Source: a virus
Direction: 5' to 3' (one strand)
Length of the DNA stretch: 64,000 nucleotides
Virus record (IMG/VR): IMGVR_UViG_3300031963_000072
Span: 1-64,000 of that record
Position numbers and translations under genes: made by a program. Within the stretch, counting starts at the first letter, position 1. Each line of letters starts with the position of its first letter. Shown piece after piece: positions 1-6,542 of the stretch. The notes under the pieces are model-generated. The model had not been told where the DNA came from. It ran no database searches and was given only the letters and a program-made list of their open reading frames with translations.

Positions 1-400
1 CCTTATCGGTAACGGAGTTATCCTTAAACACAAGAGTTCCATCACGATAGAAATCCTTCAATTCACACTCCTCAATCACCTGGATTGGAAACATTTCATC
101 TGGTGGAAGATTAGGAAACTTCAAATCACTCATCTGGTTTCGAAACAGATTTAGGATACGAATAACCTCACGATAAGAAGAACCACGTGCAACTACGAGA
201 TGTTGGATGTTCGGATTATTCCTGTAAGATTCCAGAACTTTGAGAACTAAACTTATGGTTCTTCCAGTATTTCGTAACCCACCACACTCCATCAAACCAT
301 CCCGTACATTCTCGTTATACCTACGTGTGGAGTACACATCAGGATCCTCGAGGGGAACGAGGGTATTGTTATTGTAGATTTTTAGATTTTGTTCTTTCAT
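1..400 (-). CDS. Hypothetical protein, C-terminal part beyond window
   Basis: The first 133 residues are visible and the frame stays open off the left edge. The start is an ATG preceded by AGGA seven bases upstream. Residues 40-48 read GGLRNTGRT, followed by a probable helix and the strand HLVVARGSS; this has the layout of a nucleotide-binding Walker A loop but with arginine in place of the essential lysine. It could be a degenerate P-loop protein, but nothing identifies a family, and the rest of the protein is needed. It is separated by about 30 bases from the small-gene chain upstream of it. Confidence 0.75.
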   Translation of the reverse strand, partial: MKEQNLKIYNNNTLVPLEDPDVYSTRRYNENVRDGLMECGGLRNTGRTISLVLKVLESYRNNPNIQHLVVARGSSYREVIRILNLFRNQMSDLKFPNLPPDEMFPIQVIEECELKDFYRDGTLVFKDNSVTDK

Positions 401-429
401 ACTATCATCCTATCACTCCCATGGGAACT

Positions 430-675
430 TTACACACCTCTCGCGAACTGATCACATAACCACCCGATCTCACCCCGAGGGGAGAGAACCCGGTACCACA
501 ATGTACTGTTCAATCCCTCCACACACGTATCCAACACGAGGAGGAGATCCGAGTTCCAAACGTATTCACCCGTTCCCCACAGGGTGTGATCGTTCCTCAC
601 GGTGGGATCCCGAAAATCATGGGGAAACAATCTCACCCCATCAATCGTGGAAGTACACAGATCACCGATCCTCAT
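430..675 (-). CDS. Small SH3-like family protein (array member 1)
   Basis: 81 residues, last gene of the chain of small genes. It opens with MRIGDLC and near residues 66-72 has SPRGEIGW, matching the pattern that recurs through the array: a start of the form M-(K/R)-(P/I/L)-G-D-L-(V/I), then about 40-60 residues later a strand, a turn with P/D-x-G, and GW. That layout is what small bacterial SH3-like beta barrels look like, but the fold is inferred, not shown. The ATG overlaps the stop of the preceding gene by 4 bases (ATGA), so translation is probably coupled. Function unknown. Confidence 0.75.
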   Translation of the reverse strand: MRIGDLCTSTIDGVRLFPHDFRDPTVRNDHTLWGTGEYVWNSDLLLVLDTCVEGLNSTLWYRVLSPRGEIGWLCDQFARGV

Positions 676-965
676 TCCACACCTCCGGGTTCAACGTGTT
701 CCGTATACTCATCACTCACCCACACGATCCCGAGGGAGGGAGAAAGAACTTTCAAATTCCACTCACCCCTCTTCCAGTTGGTTCCCTCGTAGGAGAACCC
801 GTACGCATGGAGGAATACGAGGAGATCTCCCACCTCCACCCGTTGTGAGGATCCACCACCCTCGAGGGAATCATTCCACACAAGATGGGATCGAGTTACA
901 CGTATCAGTTCACCAGAGGAATACCTCCAATCGTTCCGGATGGGATACTCGTGTTCGTACCTCAC
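672..965 (-). CDS. Small SH3-like family protein (array member 2, N-terminally extended)
   Basis: 97 residues. The GTG start shares GTGA with the stop of the preceding gene. The family core begins only at about residue 42 (VEVGDLLVFL) and continues to SPSLGIVWV near residue 83, so this copy carries about 40 extra N-terminal residues. An internal GTG just before VEVGDLLVFL could start a shorter 55-residue protein that would resemble its neighbours more closely; the overlap favours the long form. Function unknown. Confidence 0.65.
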   Translation of the reverse strand: MRYEHEYPIRNDWRYSSGELIRVTRSHLVWNDSLEGGGSSQRVEVGDLLVFLHAYGFSYEGTNWKRGEWNLKVLSPSLGIVWVSDEYTEHVEPGGVE

Positions 966-1126
966 GAGATCACCACGAAGTTGAACCCCAACCAGGTTTC
1001 CACCCTCCCGAGGGAGGTGAGGATCCGGTATCTTCCGGGAAACTCCTCCACAACCACCTCGAGAATGATACCTGTGAGGTGGTTGTGTTTCACGGTGGTG
1101 AACCGAACCATATCACCGGGTTTCAC
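962..1126 (-). CDS. Small SH3-like family protein (array member 3)
   Basis: 54 residues from a GTG start that overlaps the previous stop by GTGA. An ATG 27 bases further upstream is possible, but the GTG gives the family N-terminus MKPGDMVRF. The core continues with GIILEVV and LTSLGRVETW, the strand-turn-strand pattern of the array, and ends in FVVIS. It is one of the shortest members and may represent the minimal domain. Function unknown. Confidence 0.7.
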   Translation of the reverse strand: MKPGDMVRFTTVKHNHLTGIILEVVVEEFPGRYRILTSLGRVETWLGFNFVVIS

Positions 1127-1323
1127 GAGAGAATCTCCCAATCTCGTTCCCATCCCGCGTATTCCCAGGTTACCTCATCCACCTTACCATCCTCCCACAG
1201 GATCCGGATCCAAGAAACATTGGGAGAGGATGAGGGGTGGTGTTCGAGGAGAGTTCCAATCCAGGTTCTGTTCTCTGGATTCCATTTGTGTGGATGGTAC
1301 GCGAGGAGGGTTCCGAGTTTCAC
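1123..1323 (-). CDS. Small SH3-like family protein (array member 4)
   Basis: 66 residues beginning MKLGTLLAY from a GTG that overlaps the preceding stop as GTGA. The open frame extends much further upstream, but that extension runs antisense-like through the neighbouring gene and has no family similarity, so I placed the start at the GTG. The body contains IGTLLEHHP and then RILWEDGKVDEV, the strand-turn-strand of the family, and the protein ends WEILS. Function unknown. Confidence 0.7.
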   Translation of the reverse strand: MKLGTLLAYHPHKWNPENRTWIGTLLEHHPSSSPNVSWIRILWEDGKVDEVTWEYAGWERDWEILS

Positions 1324-1556
1324 GAGATCACCTGGAAGTGGTGCACCATCTCCGATTCCGTGAGGAGTAACCGGATCACCCTCCCGCCCTCTGTGGGAAC
1401 GGAGAGGTAGATCTCGTTGTACCACCGCGTGAGTGCGTGATCCTCCCGTGTGAACCCGATCACCATCCCAATGAAACTCTCCGGGAACGCGAGGCACGAT
1501 AAGTACGAGGTGGCGGGAACACCGGGTGCGAGGGTGATGAGATCGCCGAGTTTCAT
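1320..1556 (-). CDS. Small SH3-like family protein (array member 5)
   Basis: 78 residues starting MKLGDLITLAPG from an ATG sharing ATGA with the previous stop. It contains FIGMVIGF, equivalent to the G-I-(I/V)-L strand of its relatives, and ends HHFQVIS. The C-terminal V-I-S or I-L-S followed by TGA recurs in members 3 to 6, because the same DNA stretch also encodes the next gene's start. Function unknown. Confidence 0.7.
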   Translation of the reverse strand: MKLGDLITLAPGVPATSYLSCLAFPESFIGMVIGFTREDHALTRWYNEIYLSVPTEGGRVIRLLLTESEMVHHFQVIS

Positions 1557-1732
1557 GAGATCACCTCGAGGAACTCACCCGTGAAAATGAGATCCTCACC
1601 TGTATCGGAACGAAACCCGAAGTAATCGTAACCCCACACGCACTTCTTGCGGGAGAGCACCTGAACCAACCACCTCTTCTTCGGTGATACCCGGCCCCAA
1701 GCGAGGAAACAATCAGGTTCCCAACCTTCCAT
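1553..1732 (-). CDS. Small protein of the array, divergent (59 aa)
   Basis: This 59-residue frame fills the gap between two array members. It starts at an ATG with AGGA seven bases upstream and ends in FLEVIS with the stop overlapping the next start (ATGA). It lacks the PGDLV opening; it begins MEGWEPDCFLAWGRV and contains QVLSRKKCVWGYDYFGF, which resembles the strand and GW-like part of the family. Its position, overlap and C-terminal motif argue that it is a real gene. Function unknown. Confidence 0.6.
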   Translation of the reverse strand: MEGWEPDCFLAWGRVSPKKRWLVQVLSRKKCVWGYDYFGFRSDTGEDLIFTGEFLEVIS

Positions 1733-1764
1733 GGTGCCATCCTACTATGGTGGGAGTGAACTTT

Positions 1765-2049
1765 TCACGCGAGTTCGTACCATTTCTCGATGTAATCCGC
1801 GCGATTCCAGTTGAAATCAGGTGCGCGAGCACCACGGGTTCCTCCATCACACCACATGATGTGGAAACACCGGATCCCGAGTGATTCATCCCGCCCCGTT
1901 CGGAGAATATCAGGAGGTAAACGAGGATCACCGTGTAGCATTACCGCCTCATCGAGTATGAACCCAGTGTAGTTGTGTTCATCCGGATCGAGATCGCCCT
2001 CCCAGGTTTCTCGCAGGTACACGATGAGATCACCTGGAGAGAAACTCAT
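1765..2049 (-). CDS. Small SH3-like family protein (array member 7)
   Basis: 94 residues with the start MSFSPGDLIVYL at an ATG overlapping the previous stop by ATGA; an ATG 27 bases upstream is less likely. GFILDEAVM matches the second strand of the family, and a longer loop containing DPRLPPDILRTG separates it from the strand CFHIMWCDG. One of the larger members. Function unknown. Confidence 0.7.
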   Translation of the reverse strand: MSFSPGDLIVYLRETWEGDLDPDEHNYTGFILDEAVMLHGDPRLPPDILRTGRDESLGIRCFHIMWCDGGTRGARAPDFNWNRADYIEKWYELA

Positions 2050-2210
2050 GCGTGAACCAACCATTCGTGGTGGCACTCGTAGATCTCCCCGTGGCAGGTG
2101 AGTAAACGTGCCTGCCTCCCGAACACGGGATCCGCGAACTCCCCCAGGTAGATCGAGAGGATGTTCTCCCGTCCAAACCCACGTGATAACACAAGATCAC
2201 CAGGTTTCAT
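2046..2210 (-). CDS. Small SH3-like family protein (array member 8)
   Basis: 54 residues, found by reading the gap between larger frames. It begins MKPGDLVLSRGFG, has ILSIYLGEF as second strand, RQARLLTCHGEIYEC as the strand-turn-strand, and ends HHEWLVHA. The stop overlaps the next ATG (ATGA). The start lies inside the 3' end of the preceding gene, overlapping it by 14 bases. Together with member 3 it shows a domain of only about 54 residues. Confidence 0.7.
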   Translation of the reverse strand: MKPGDLVLSRGFGRENILSIYLGEFADPVFGRQARLLTCHGEIYECHHEWLVHA

Positions 2211-2415
2211 ACACAATCTCGTAGAACTGATGGATCATACTGATGGGAACGAGATCGATCGTGAGGTGATCGCTCCAGAAGATCTTCGCATCAGGTTCCT
2301 CACCCCTCGGATCTGGAACGATCTCGAGGATGATGCCCACGAAGTTGTAGGTTTGTGGATCCTCCCCGGGTTTCCTCCGAGCTCGAGCGTAGGTGATCAC
2401 ATCACCCGGTTTCAC
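2197..2415 (-). CDS. Small SH3-like family protein (array member 9)
   Basis: 72 residues from a GTG with a perfect AGGAGG five bases upstream, giving the family N-terminus MKPGDVITYAR. An ATG 15 bases earlier would place the ribosome-binding sequence inside the gene, so the GTG is preferred. It continues FVGIILEIV and then DAKIFWSDHLTIDLV. The gene start overlaps the 3' end of the unrelated gene upstream. Function unknown. Confidence 0.7.
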   Translation of the reverse strand: MKPGDVITYARARRKPGEDPQTYNFVGIILEIVPDPRGEEPDAKIFWSDHLTIDLVPISMIHQFYEIVYETW

Positions 2416-2746
2416 CCTTATCCTCCTCATCCGCTCCGAACATGTTAAGGAGAGGATCGCTCAGGTGTTCCTTCGTGATGGGAAATCCCTTGAAATCTCG
2501 GGATGCCCAATCCATCCACACGATGAACCACCGGGTGATCTCCTCATCAGGCCCGATGATCAACCAGCCTGCGAACCACTCATCGCTTCTCCATCGCCAG
2601 AAATCGATCGCCTGTGCCGTGGTGAAGGCGATTCCAAAAGTATCATGGATCACACGTTTGATGCGTGCAACATCTTCCACCGAGTGGTATTCGCTCTCTC
2701 GATATGCCTCGAATGAGCGGTTCACTTCTTCTTGAGTGTACTTCAT
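2402..2746 (-). CDS. Hypothetical protein, Trp-rich (114 aa)
   Basis: 114 residues, not a member of the SH3-like family. It looks mostly helical, with the N-terminal part MKYTQEEVNRSFEAYRES and a Trp-rich middle (IDFWRWRSDEWFAGWLI, then RWFIVWMDWASRDF). It ends in an acidic tail. The N-terminus resembles that of the ribonucleotide reductase in this window (MIKYTQEEAYASS), which I take as coincidence. No function can be assigned. Confidence 0.65.
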   Translation of the reverse strand: MKYTQEEVNRSFEAYRESEYHSVEDVARIKRVIHDTFGIAFTTAQAIDFWRWRSDEWFAGWLIIGPDEEITRWFIVWMDWASRDFKGFPITKEHLSDPLLNMFGADEEDKGETG

Positions 2747-2756
2747 AGTGATTCCA

Positions 2757-3011
2757 TCATAATACGTGGTGAGAGATTTTTACATCCGGTTGATGTAGGA
2801 ACGCATCCTCAATCCACCCAATGTTTCCGGTGGGTGTGAGGATCCTGCTCCAGCCCACGGATTCATCGAGAACGAGAGAAAGTTCACCCACGTGAATCAC
2901 ACCGGATACGTCGAGGGAGTAGAGACGGGAGTAGAGAGGCAACTCCCTGCGTTCCTCCTCCGCAATAGTATCATAGATCTCACGGAACACAACGAGGGCA
3001 CCGGGTTTCAT
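2757..3011 (-). CDS. Small SH3-like family protein (array member 10)
   Basis: 84 residues starting MKPGALVVFREIYD; the ATG overlaps the preceding stop by ATGA. Between the first strand and LSLVLDESVGW lies a charged insertion (EEERRELPLYSR). The closing pattern SRILTPTGNIGWIEDAF is one of the clearest examples of the family GW motif and is close to member 1 (VLSPRGEIGWL). Function unknown. Confidence 0.75.
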   Translation of the reverse strand: MKPGALVVFREIYDTIAEEERRELPLYSRLYSLDVSGVIHVGELSLVLDESVGWSRILTPTGNIGWIEDAFLHQPDVKISHHVL

Positions 3012-3199
3012 CTTCGCAACCCGATGCGCTTGATCGTTCCAACTCTCGCAGATCTCACTCCCGAGCGGGAGAAGAGAACACGGAACACGCCTTCATTCCA
3101 CGAACCGCCCAATATGATGCCTACATCATTGATGGTGGTGCCACGATCGGAATCATCATAATCATAGGAGTACCACGCAACGAGATCACCCGGGTTCAT
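3008..3199 (-). CDS. Small SH3-like family protein (array member 11)
   Basis: 63 residues starting MNPGDLVAWYSYDYDD, with DVGIILGGSW as second strand and VFRVLFSRSGVRSARVG as the strand-turn-strand. The start overlaps the stop of the upstream lipoprotein gene (ATGA) and its own stop overlaps the next array member, so the lipoprotein and the array are probably translated as one unit. Function unknown. Confidence 0.75.
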   Translation of the reverse strand: MNPGDLVAWYSYDYDDSDRGTTINDVGIILGGSWNEGVFRVLFSRSGVRSARVGTIKRIGLRR

Positions 3200-3693
3200 C
3201 GAGCAGGAACGAAGGCACCACCATCCCAGTACTTAGCGCAGTTCACGAAACCCGGATAGTTACAGTAGAGGAACCCCGCCTCCTCGGGAGATGGGATACG
3301 GGTGTTCGATTCACGAGCGGGAGTTGCACCTGCACCTGCCGGAGCGGAACTGTAGTACGGGAAGAACCTGCAGAAGGAATCGAGCCTCCTCGAGATATCC
3401 ACACAACACACGTGCTTCGTATCATCACAGGTTTCAACGAGTGAACATGCACGTGAGCAATCGTAGGTGTGAACAACACCGCAACCGAGATCTCGGGTGA
3501 AGGTACCACAAGATTTGGAGCACACCTCGCGTTCGTTGGCATCCCGTGGAGTGCATCCTGCCTGAGGAGCAGGTGTAACTGTGGCATCCGGGCGATCGTG
3601 GGAGGGAAGGGCCTCGCGGGAACGAGCGATGGATGTGCGAGGATCATCGCATGCGGCAAGAAGGATGAAGGATAGGGTGATGAAATTTCTCAT
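3196..3693 (-). CDS. Cysteine-rich lipoprotein
   Basis: 165 residues. The N-terminus MRNFITLSFILLAAC is a lipoprotein signal peptide with the lipobox L-A-A-C, so Cys15 should be lipidated; aspartate follows it, which in enterobacteria favours retention in the inner membrane. The mature part has twelve further cysteines, most between residues 47 and 107, suggesting a disulfide-rich extracytoplasmic domain. Phage-encoded lipoproteins often alter the infected cell surface or block superinfection; that role is inference. The gene sits inside the chain of SH3-like genes with a 4-base overlap downstream. Confidence 0.75.
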   Translation of the reverse strand: MRNFITLSFILLAACDDPRTSIARSREALPSHDRPDATVTPAPQAGCTPRDANEREVCSKSCGTFTRDLGCGVVHTYDCSRACSLVETCDDTKHVCCVDISRRLDSFCRFFPYYSSAPAGAGATPARESNTRIPSPEEAGFLYCNYPGFVNCAKYWDGGAFVPAR

Positions 3694-3709
3694 GTTTCCT
3701 CTGTGGTGT

Positions 3710-3949
3710 TCAATCTACACTAGCGGTATCGCACTGTACACGATTATTATATCGAGAAACCGCCCTCAATTCGTATCCCCACAATCTCGTGTAGCCTCGA
3801 ATCATCGGATCCCAACATTCCCACTCCTCATAACCGGGCATAGGAAATCGAACCCGCAATGCGAGGTAAAACCTCCCGCCCTTCTTCGCGGAGAATCCCA
3901 CATATTGTAGGAGATCCCCGGTGGTGAAAGCACCCACCTCCTCTCTCAC
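3710..3949 (-). CDS. Small SH3-like family protein (array member 12)
   Basis: 79 residues from a GTG overlapping the previous stop (GTGA). The family opening appears as FTTGDLLQYVGFSAKKGG at residues 8-25, then FYLALRVRF. The second half, with EWECWDPMIRGYTRLWGYELR, is diverged. An internal GTG five codons later directly follows GAGGAG and is an alternative start. Function unknown. Confidence 0.6.
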   Translation of the reverse strand: MREEVGAFTTGDLLQYVGFSAKKGGRFYLALRVRFPMPGYEEWECWDPMIRGYTRLWGYELRAVSRYNNRVQCDTASVD

Positions 3950-4215
3950 GTGCGCACCACATCGAGATCATCTGCATTCACCCAGCCGATGAGATCGCCC
4001 ACGGAAACCTTCACCCCCGTTCCGTGGTAGAAGCGAGAGCGGGCCACGGGATCCTTCCCATCGATCACCTCCAGCACGAGTCCAACAGCATCATTTGGGA
4101 ACCGCCCGATCATGTGCGGAAGTTCTCCCTCGTGGGATTCCCAGGATTCGAAGATATCTCCACCAAAGTAGTGCGGGTGTATCACTCGAGCACGGACGAG
4201 ATCACCTGGTTTCAT
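3946..4215 (-). CDS. Small SH3-like family protein (array member 13)
   Basis: 89 residues starting MKPGDLVRARVIHPHY at an ATG that overlaps the preceding stop (ATGA); an ATG 30 bases upstream inside the previous gene is less likely. After a loop of about 30 residues it shows VGLVLEVIDGKD and then KVSVGDLIGWVNADDL, so the closing GW motif is clear. VSVGDLIGW also echoes the opening motif. Function unknown. Confidence 0.7.
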   Translation of the reverse strand: MKPGDLVRARVIHPHYFGGDIFESWESHEGELPHMIGRFPNDAVGLVLEVIDGKDPVARSRFYHGTGVKVSVGDLIGWVNADDLDVVRT

Positions 4216-4466
4216 AGGGTCCACCAATATTCCTTCCTTGCCCATCCCGATTTTCCGTTGGGCATGAGCAGCCGAACGAAGTGATCTTGAACCTCAAGCA
4301 CTGTTGAGGTGGTTCCTGGTTGAATCCATAGAAGTGCAGCAACGAACCGCATCCGCTTCGCATCCTCGAGAGTATCGAAGAGACATGTGCGATCGATCTG
4401 CGTGAGAGTTGCGAGCTCCGGTGGCTCATCGCTCCTGCCCAGCTGCACGAGGCAACCTGGGCTCAC
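4212..4466 (-). CDS. Small SH3-like family protein (array member 14)
   Basis: 84 residues from a GTG with GAGAGG eight bases upstream. It opens MSPGCLVQLGR, has a middle strand VAALLWIQPG, then TVLEVQDHFVRLLMPNG and GWARKEYW at the end. Stop overlaps the next start by ATGA. This is the first array member downstream of the membrane protein gene, four bases away. Function unknown. Confidence 0.7.
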   Translation of the reverse strand: MSPGCLVQLGRSDEPPELATLTQIDRTCLFDTLEDAKRMRFVAALLWIQPGTTSTVLEVQDHFVRLLMPNGKSGWARKEYWWTL

Positions 4467-4470
4467 GGTA

Positions 4471-4824
4471 TTACCTCTCTTCGGGATCCTCGGGAAGCCT
4501 CCCTGCGTAGGTTGCGAGGAATCTTTTGAGTGTTTTCACGATGGAGCTGTAGCCTACAGTGGAGATGGCTCCACTCATAGTACCTGCGAGCATCGATCCC
4601 AACAACTCCTCTCCAAAGGCAGAGGGGGTGGGAACTCCAAACTTGTGGAGCGGTATTCCGAAGAGAGCGCCCGTAAGCATTGCGTGGAGGGGAAATGTGA
4701 TCCAGAAGATCCGTCTCCACCCTGTGGAGGCATCCCCCAGAGGCACGATCAGTTTCTTCGATACCTCTCCGCCCATGCCGATGAGAAAGGGCATCACGAA
4801 AATTGATACGATCCATTCGTTCAT
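4471..4824 (-). CDS. Small integral membrane protein
   Basis: 117 residues with three hydrophobic segments: IVSIFVMPFLIGMGG (about 5-19), IFWITFPLHAMLTGALFGI (about 39-57) and LLGSMLAGTMSGAISTVGY (about 74-92), ending in a charged tail. An overlapping frame of similar length on the same strand is Arg-rich and lacks these features, so this frame was chosen. A holin-like role is possible from size and topology, but no lysis gene is adjacent, so this is a weak suggestion. The 7-mer ATAGTTA lies six bases before the ATG and no Shine-Dalgarno sequence is present. Confidence 0.65.
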   Translation of the reverse strand: MNEWIVSIFVMPFLIGMGGEVSKKLIVPLGDASTGWRRIFWITFPLHAMLTGALFGIPLHKFGVPTPSAFGEELLGSMLAGTMSGAISTVGYSSIVKTLKRFLATYAGRLPEDPEER

Positions 4825-4830
4825 GATCCA

Positions 4831-4837
4831 TAACTAT
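4831..4837 (-). promoter_or_regulatory. ATAGTTA late-promoter-like motif
   Basis: Minus-strand GAATAGTTATGG; core six bases before the ATG of the membrane protein at 4824 and overlapping the stop of the gene upstream. Confidence 0.35.
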
Positions 4838-5043
4838 TCCCCAACCTCGCAGCCGTGCAGGAGAAATTGCGCAATCCAACCCCTCCGCCCATCTCCAACG
4901 AGCACCTCCACGTTGCCGCCCGTGGGATCCTCTCCCAACACGATGAGCATCGTGCCCGCAGGCAACTTATCCCACGGAAACATCGGAGAATCCTGGTACA
5001 GGTAGGCGGGAGATGCAAGCGCGAGGAGGGAACCTATCCTCAA
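4834..5043 (-). CDS. Small SH3-like family protein (array member 15)
   Basis: 69 residues from a TTG start sharing TTGA with the previous stop, reading MRIGSLLALASPAYL. It continues with the strand TMLIVLGED and VEVLVGDGRRGWIAQFLL, a strong family ending. The use of ATG, GTG and TTG in equivalent overlapping starts across the array argues that coupling, not start strength, sets translation. Function unknown. Confidence 0.7.
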   Translation of the reverse strand: MRIGSLLALASPAYLYQDSPMFPWDKLPAGTMLIVLGEDPTGGNVEVLVGDGRRGWIAQFLLHGCEVGE

Positions 5044-5255
5044 GGAGTGGCCTCCTCGAAGAGATCGAGAACATCATCGGCATCGTGGGTGGAAACGATG
5101 CCATCCGGGAAGAGCAACCGCATCCCGCCCCGCTCGTGATCCCAGCCCAGGTAGATGGGAGTGCGGGAGTGGGAGAGAACCTGGCCCTCGCGCCCGAGTT
5201 TCGGCACGAGGAGGGCACCGGTGGGAATTCGGGCGGGGAGCTTCCGCGTTCTCAT
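5040..5255 (-). CDS. Small SH3-like family protein (array member 16)
   Basis: 71 residues, ATG overlapping the previous stop (ATGA). The opening is shifted (IPTGALLVPKLG at residues 10-21). YLGWDHERGGMRLLFPDGIV fits the second half of the family, though GW comes before rather than after the turn. Ends DVLDLFEEATP. A more diverged member. Function unknown. Confidence 0.65.
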   Translation of the reverse strand: MRTRKLPARIPTGALLVPKLGREGQVLSHSRTPIYLGWDHERGGMRLLFPDGIVSTHDADDVLDLFEEATP

Positions 5256-5518
5256 CCCATCCCCTTCACGGTGAGGCTGGTGGATGGTGCCACGGTGCCG
5301 ATGCTGATATCACCTCGAGAATCGATGCGAAACCGTTCAAATTTCGGGGTGATCGCCCAGAGAACGGTGAACGCACCCCTACCTGCCAAATTCGCAGAAT
5401 CGATGATGATCCCCGAGGAGTGGGCGGCAGAGGCGAGGTGGCGAACCTGCGAACCGATGGTGAGGGGGCCACCATCGAGGGATTCGAGCTCGTAATCGAG
5501 TGCGCGTGTGGTTCTCAT
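5252..5518 (-). CDS. Small SH3-like family protein (array member 17)
   Basis: 88 residues. After about 18 residues (ALDYELESLDGG) the family opening appears as LTIGSQVRHLASAAH, then SGIIIDSANL and FTVLWAITPKFERF. The N-terminal phrase YELESLDGG resembles YRVMSLDGG of the next gene upstream. The start overlaps that gene's stop by ATGA. Function unknown. Confidence 0.65.
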   Translation of the reverse strand: MRTTRALDYELESLDGGPLTIGSQVRHLASAAHSSGIIIDSANLAGRGAFTVLWAITPKFERFRIDSRGDISIGTVAPSTSLTVKGMG

Positions 5519-5736
5519 TCTTCAAGTCCCGGAAAATCCTGAAGGGTGAGAGTTGGCATGTCGAGCGCCTTCATCATCCACATGAGATCCTGACGCAGTT
5601 CACGTGTACTCTCTCCGAAAGGCCTCGATGCATTCATCGTGTACATCTTCGGCTTGCCGTCTTCATCGTAGTACACCTCGTGGATCTCATAAGATTTCCC
5701 ACCATCGAGGCTCATCACTCTATAGTTCCAGGACAT
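5515..5736 (-). CDS. Hypothetical protein (73 aa)
   Basis: 73 residues starting MSWNYRVMSLDGGKSYEIH at an ATG with GGAG eight bases upstream; the open frame extends ten codons further but without a ribosome site. The sequence reads as a beta hairpin (YEIHEVYYDEDGKPKMYTMN) and then a helix with RELRQDLMWMMKALDMP. It resembles small uncharacterised proteins found in phages and bacteria, but I cannot name the family. The 5' end lies within the 3' end of the preceding gene. Confidence 0.65.
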   Translation of the reverse strand: MSWNYRVMSLDGGKSYEIHEVYYDEDGKPKMYTMNASRPFGESTRELRQDLMWMMKALDMPTLTLQDFPGLEE

Positions 5737-6242
5737 TTTAGTTTCTCCAGCGTTGATTTGGCCCACAAGAGCTCGTGTTTCTTCCTAAACCTAAAAGAAA
5801 ATCCGCCTCTCTTGAAGAGGTCGGAGTCTTGAGGAACGGGTATTAATTCGCTAAGTTCAAACTTCTTGCTAAGAGAGTGTTCAACTTTAGTTATGAGAAC
5901 TGTGGTATCGTGATCAATATAAAAATCCCACCAGTCTTCGAATTTCTTTTCAGACTCTCTCAAGACCCGAAGCGTTCTTACGAATCTATCCAGTCTGTCT
6001 CCAACAACGCCATGAGCTCTTTGTATATTCGTATGACTCCCTCTAGCAGCTTCTTCAAGCGCAGAACGAGAAATGTGAGTCGGGCGCCAAGTATCTTCCA
6101 TTGTAAATCCTCCCACTACTTCCTCGAAAGCTCTTTGGACGCATATGGGAGGAATTATGCCGCCTTCGAGTAGATTTCGACAAGAAAGATAAAAGGTTTG
6201 AAGCGCTTCTTTTTCAGACGCAGAAGGTTCTCTAAGAGACAT
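5715..6242 (-). CDS. Hypothetical protein (175 aa)
   Basis: 175 residues, soluble, mainly helical and rich in charged residues. A central stretch HISRSALEEAARGSHTNIQ followed by VGDRLDRFVRTLRVL looks like a helical bundle. No catalytic motif or membrane segment is visible. Base composition is more AT-rich than the SH3-like genes downstream of it, which suggests a separate origin. Function unknown. Confidence 0.65.
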   Translation of the reverse strand: MSLREPSASEKEALQTFYLSCRNLLEGGIIPPICVQRAFEEVVGGFTMEDTWRPTHISRSALEEAARGSHTNIQRAHGVVGDRLDRFVRTLRVLRESEKKFEDWWDFYIDHDTTVLITKVEHSLSKKFELSELIPVPQDSDLFKRGGFSFRFRKKHELLWAKSTLEKLKCPGTIE

Positions 6243-6272
6243 GAGTATATCATATCATCGACTGCAAGAGGA

Positions 6273-6542
6273 TTACATCACGGGAAGTAAATCCCAATAA
6301 TCAGCCCATCCTACAGCATCGCCTGCGATTATTCTGCAACTCACACCTTCATGCACAGCGAGGATGAGGCCCAGAGTTCCTATTGGAACATATCCTGCAG
6401 GATCTTCTGACTTCAAAGCGAGGACAGGATCGGTCCACAGGTACACTCCCATTAATCTGGGAGAACCCTTCAGACATACTAATTGTCCGATTTTGTAAGA
6501 ATATTCTGTTCTATCATCCAGTCCCACGCTGCACCCATCCAC
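6273..6542 (-). CDS. Small SH3-like family protein (array member 18)
   Basis: Up to 89 residues. The family signature is YKIGQLVCLKGSP (about residues 16-28), then IGTLGLILAVHEG and CRIIAGDAVGWADYWDLL. It is separated from the main array by two genes. The N-terminal 15 residues overlap the 3' end of the SGNH hydrolase gene by 64 bases; the true start may be the GTG at codon 6. Function unknown. Confidence 0.6.
   Translation of the reverse strand: MDGCSVGLDDRTEYSYKIGQLVCLKGSPRLMGVYLWTDPVLALKSEDPAGYVPIGTLGLILAVHEGVSCRIIAGDAVGWADYWDLLPVM

Noticed and set aside
501-1370. Long plus-strand frames (up to 253 codons) opposite the mini-protein array
   Set aside because: They are Pro/Ser/Arg/His-rich antisense readings of the GC-rich array, lack ribosome sites and overlap each other; the minus-strand genes form a continuous coupled chain.
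4463-4879. 138-codon frame overlapping the small membrane protein
   Set aside because: Arg/His-rich and without structure; the other frame has three hydrophobic segments, a plausible start and correct spacing to its neighbours.
400-5600. Recurring short words in the array considered as a CRISPR array
   Set aside because: The repeats are imperfect, irregularly spaced and fall at gene junctions in protein-coding sequence.
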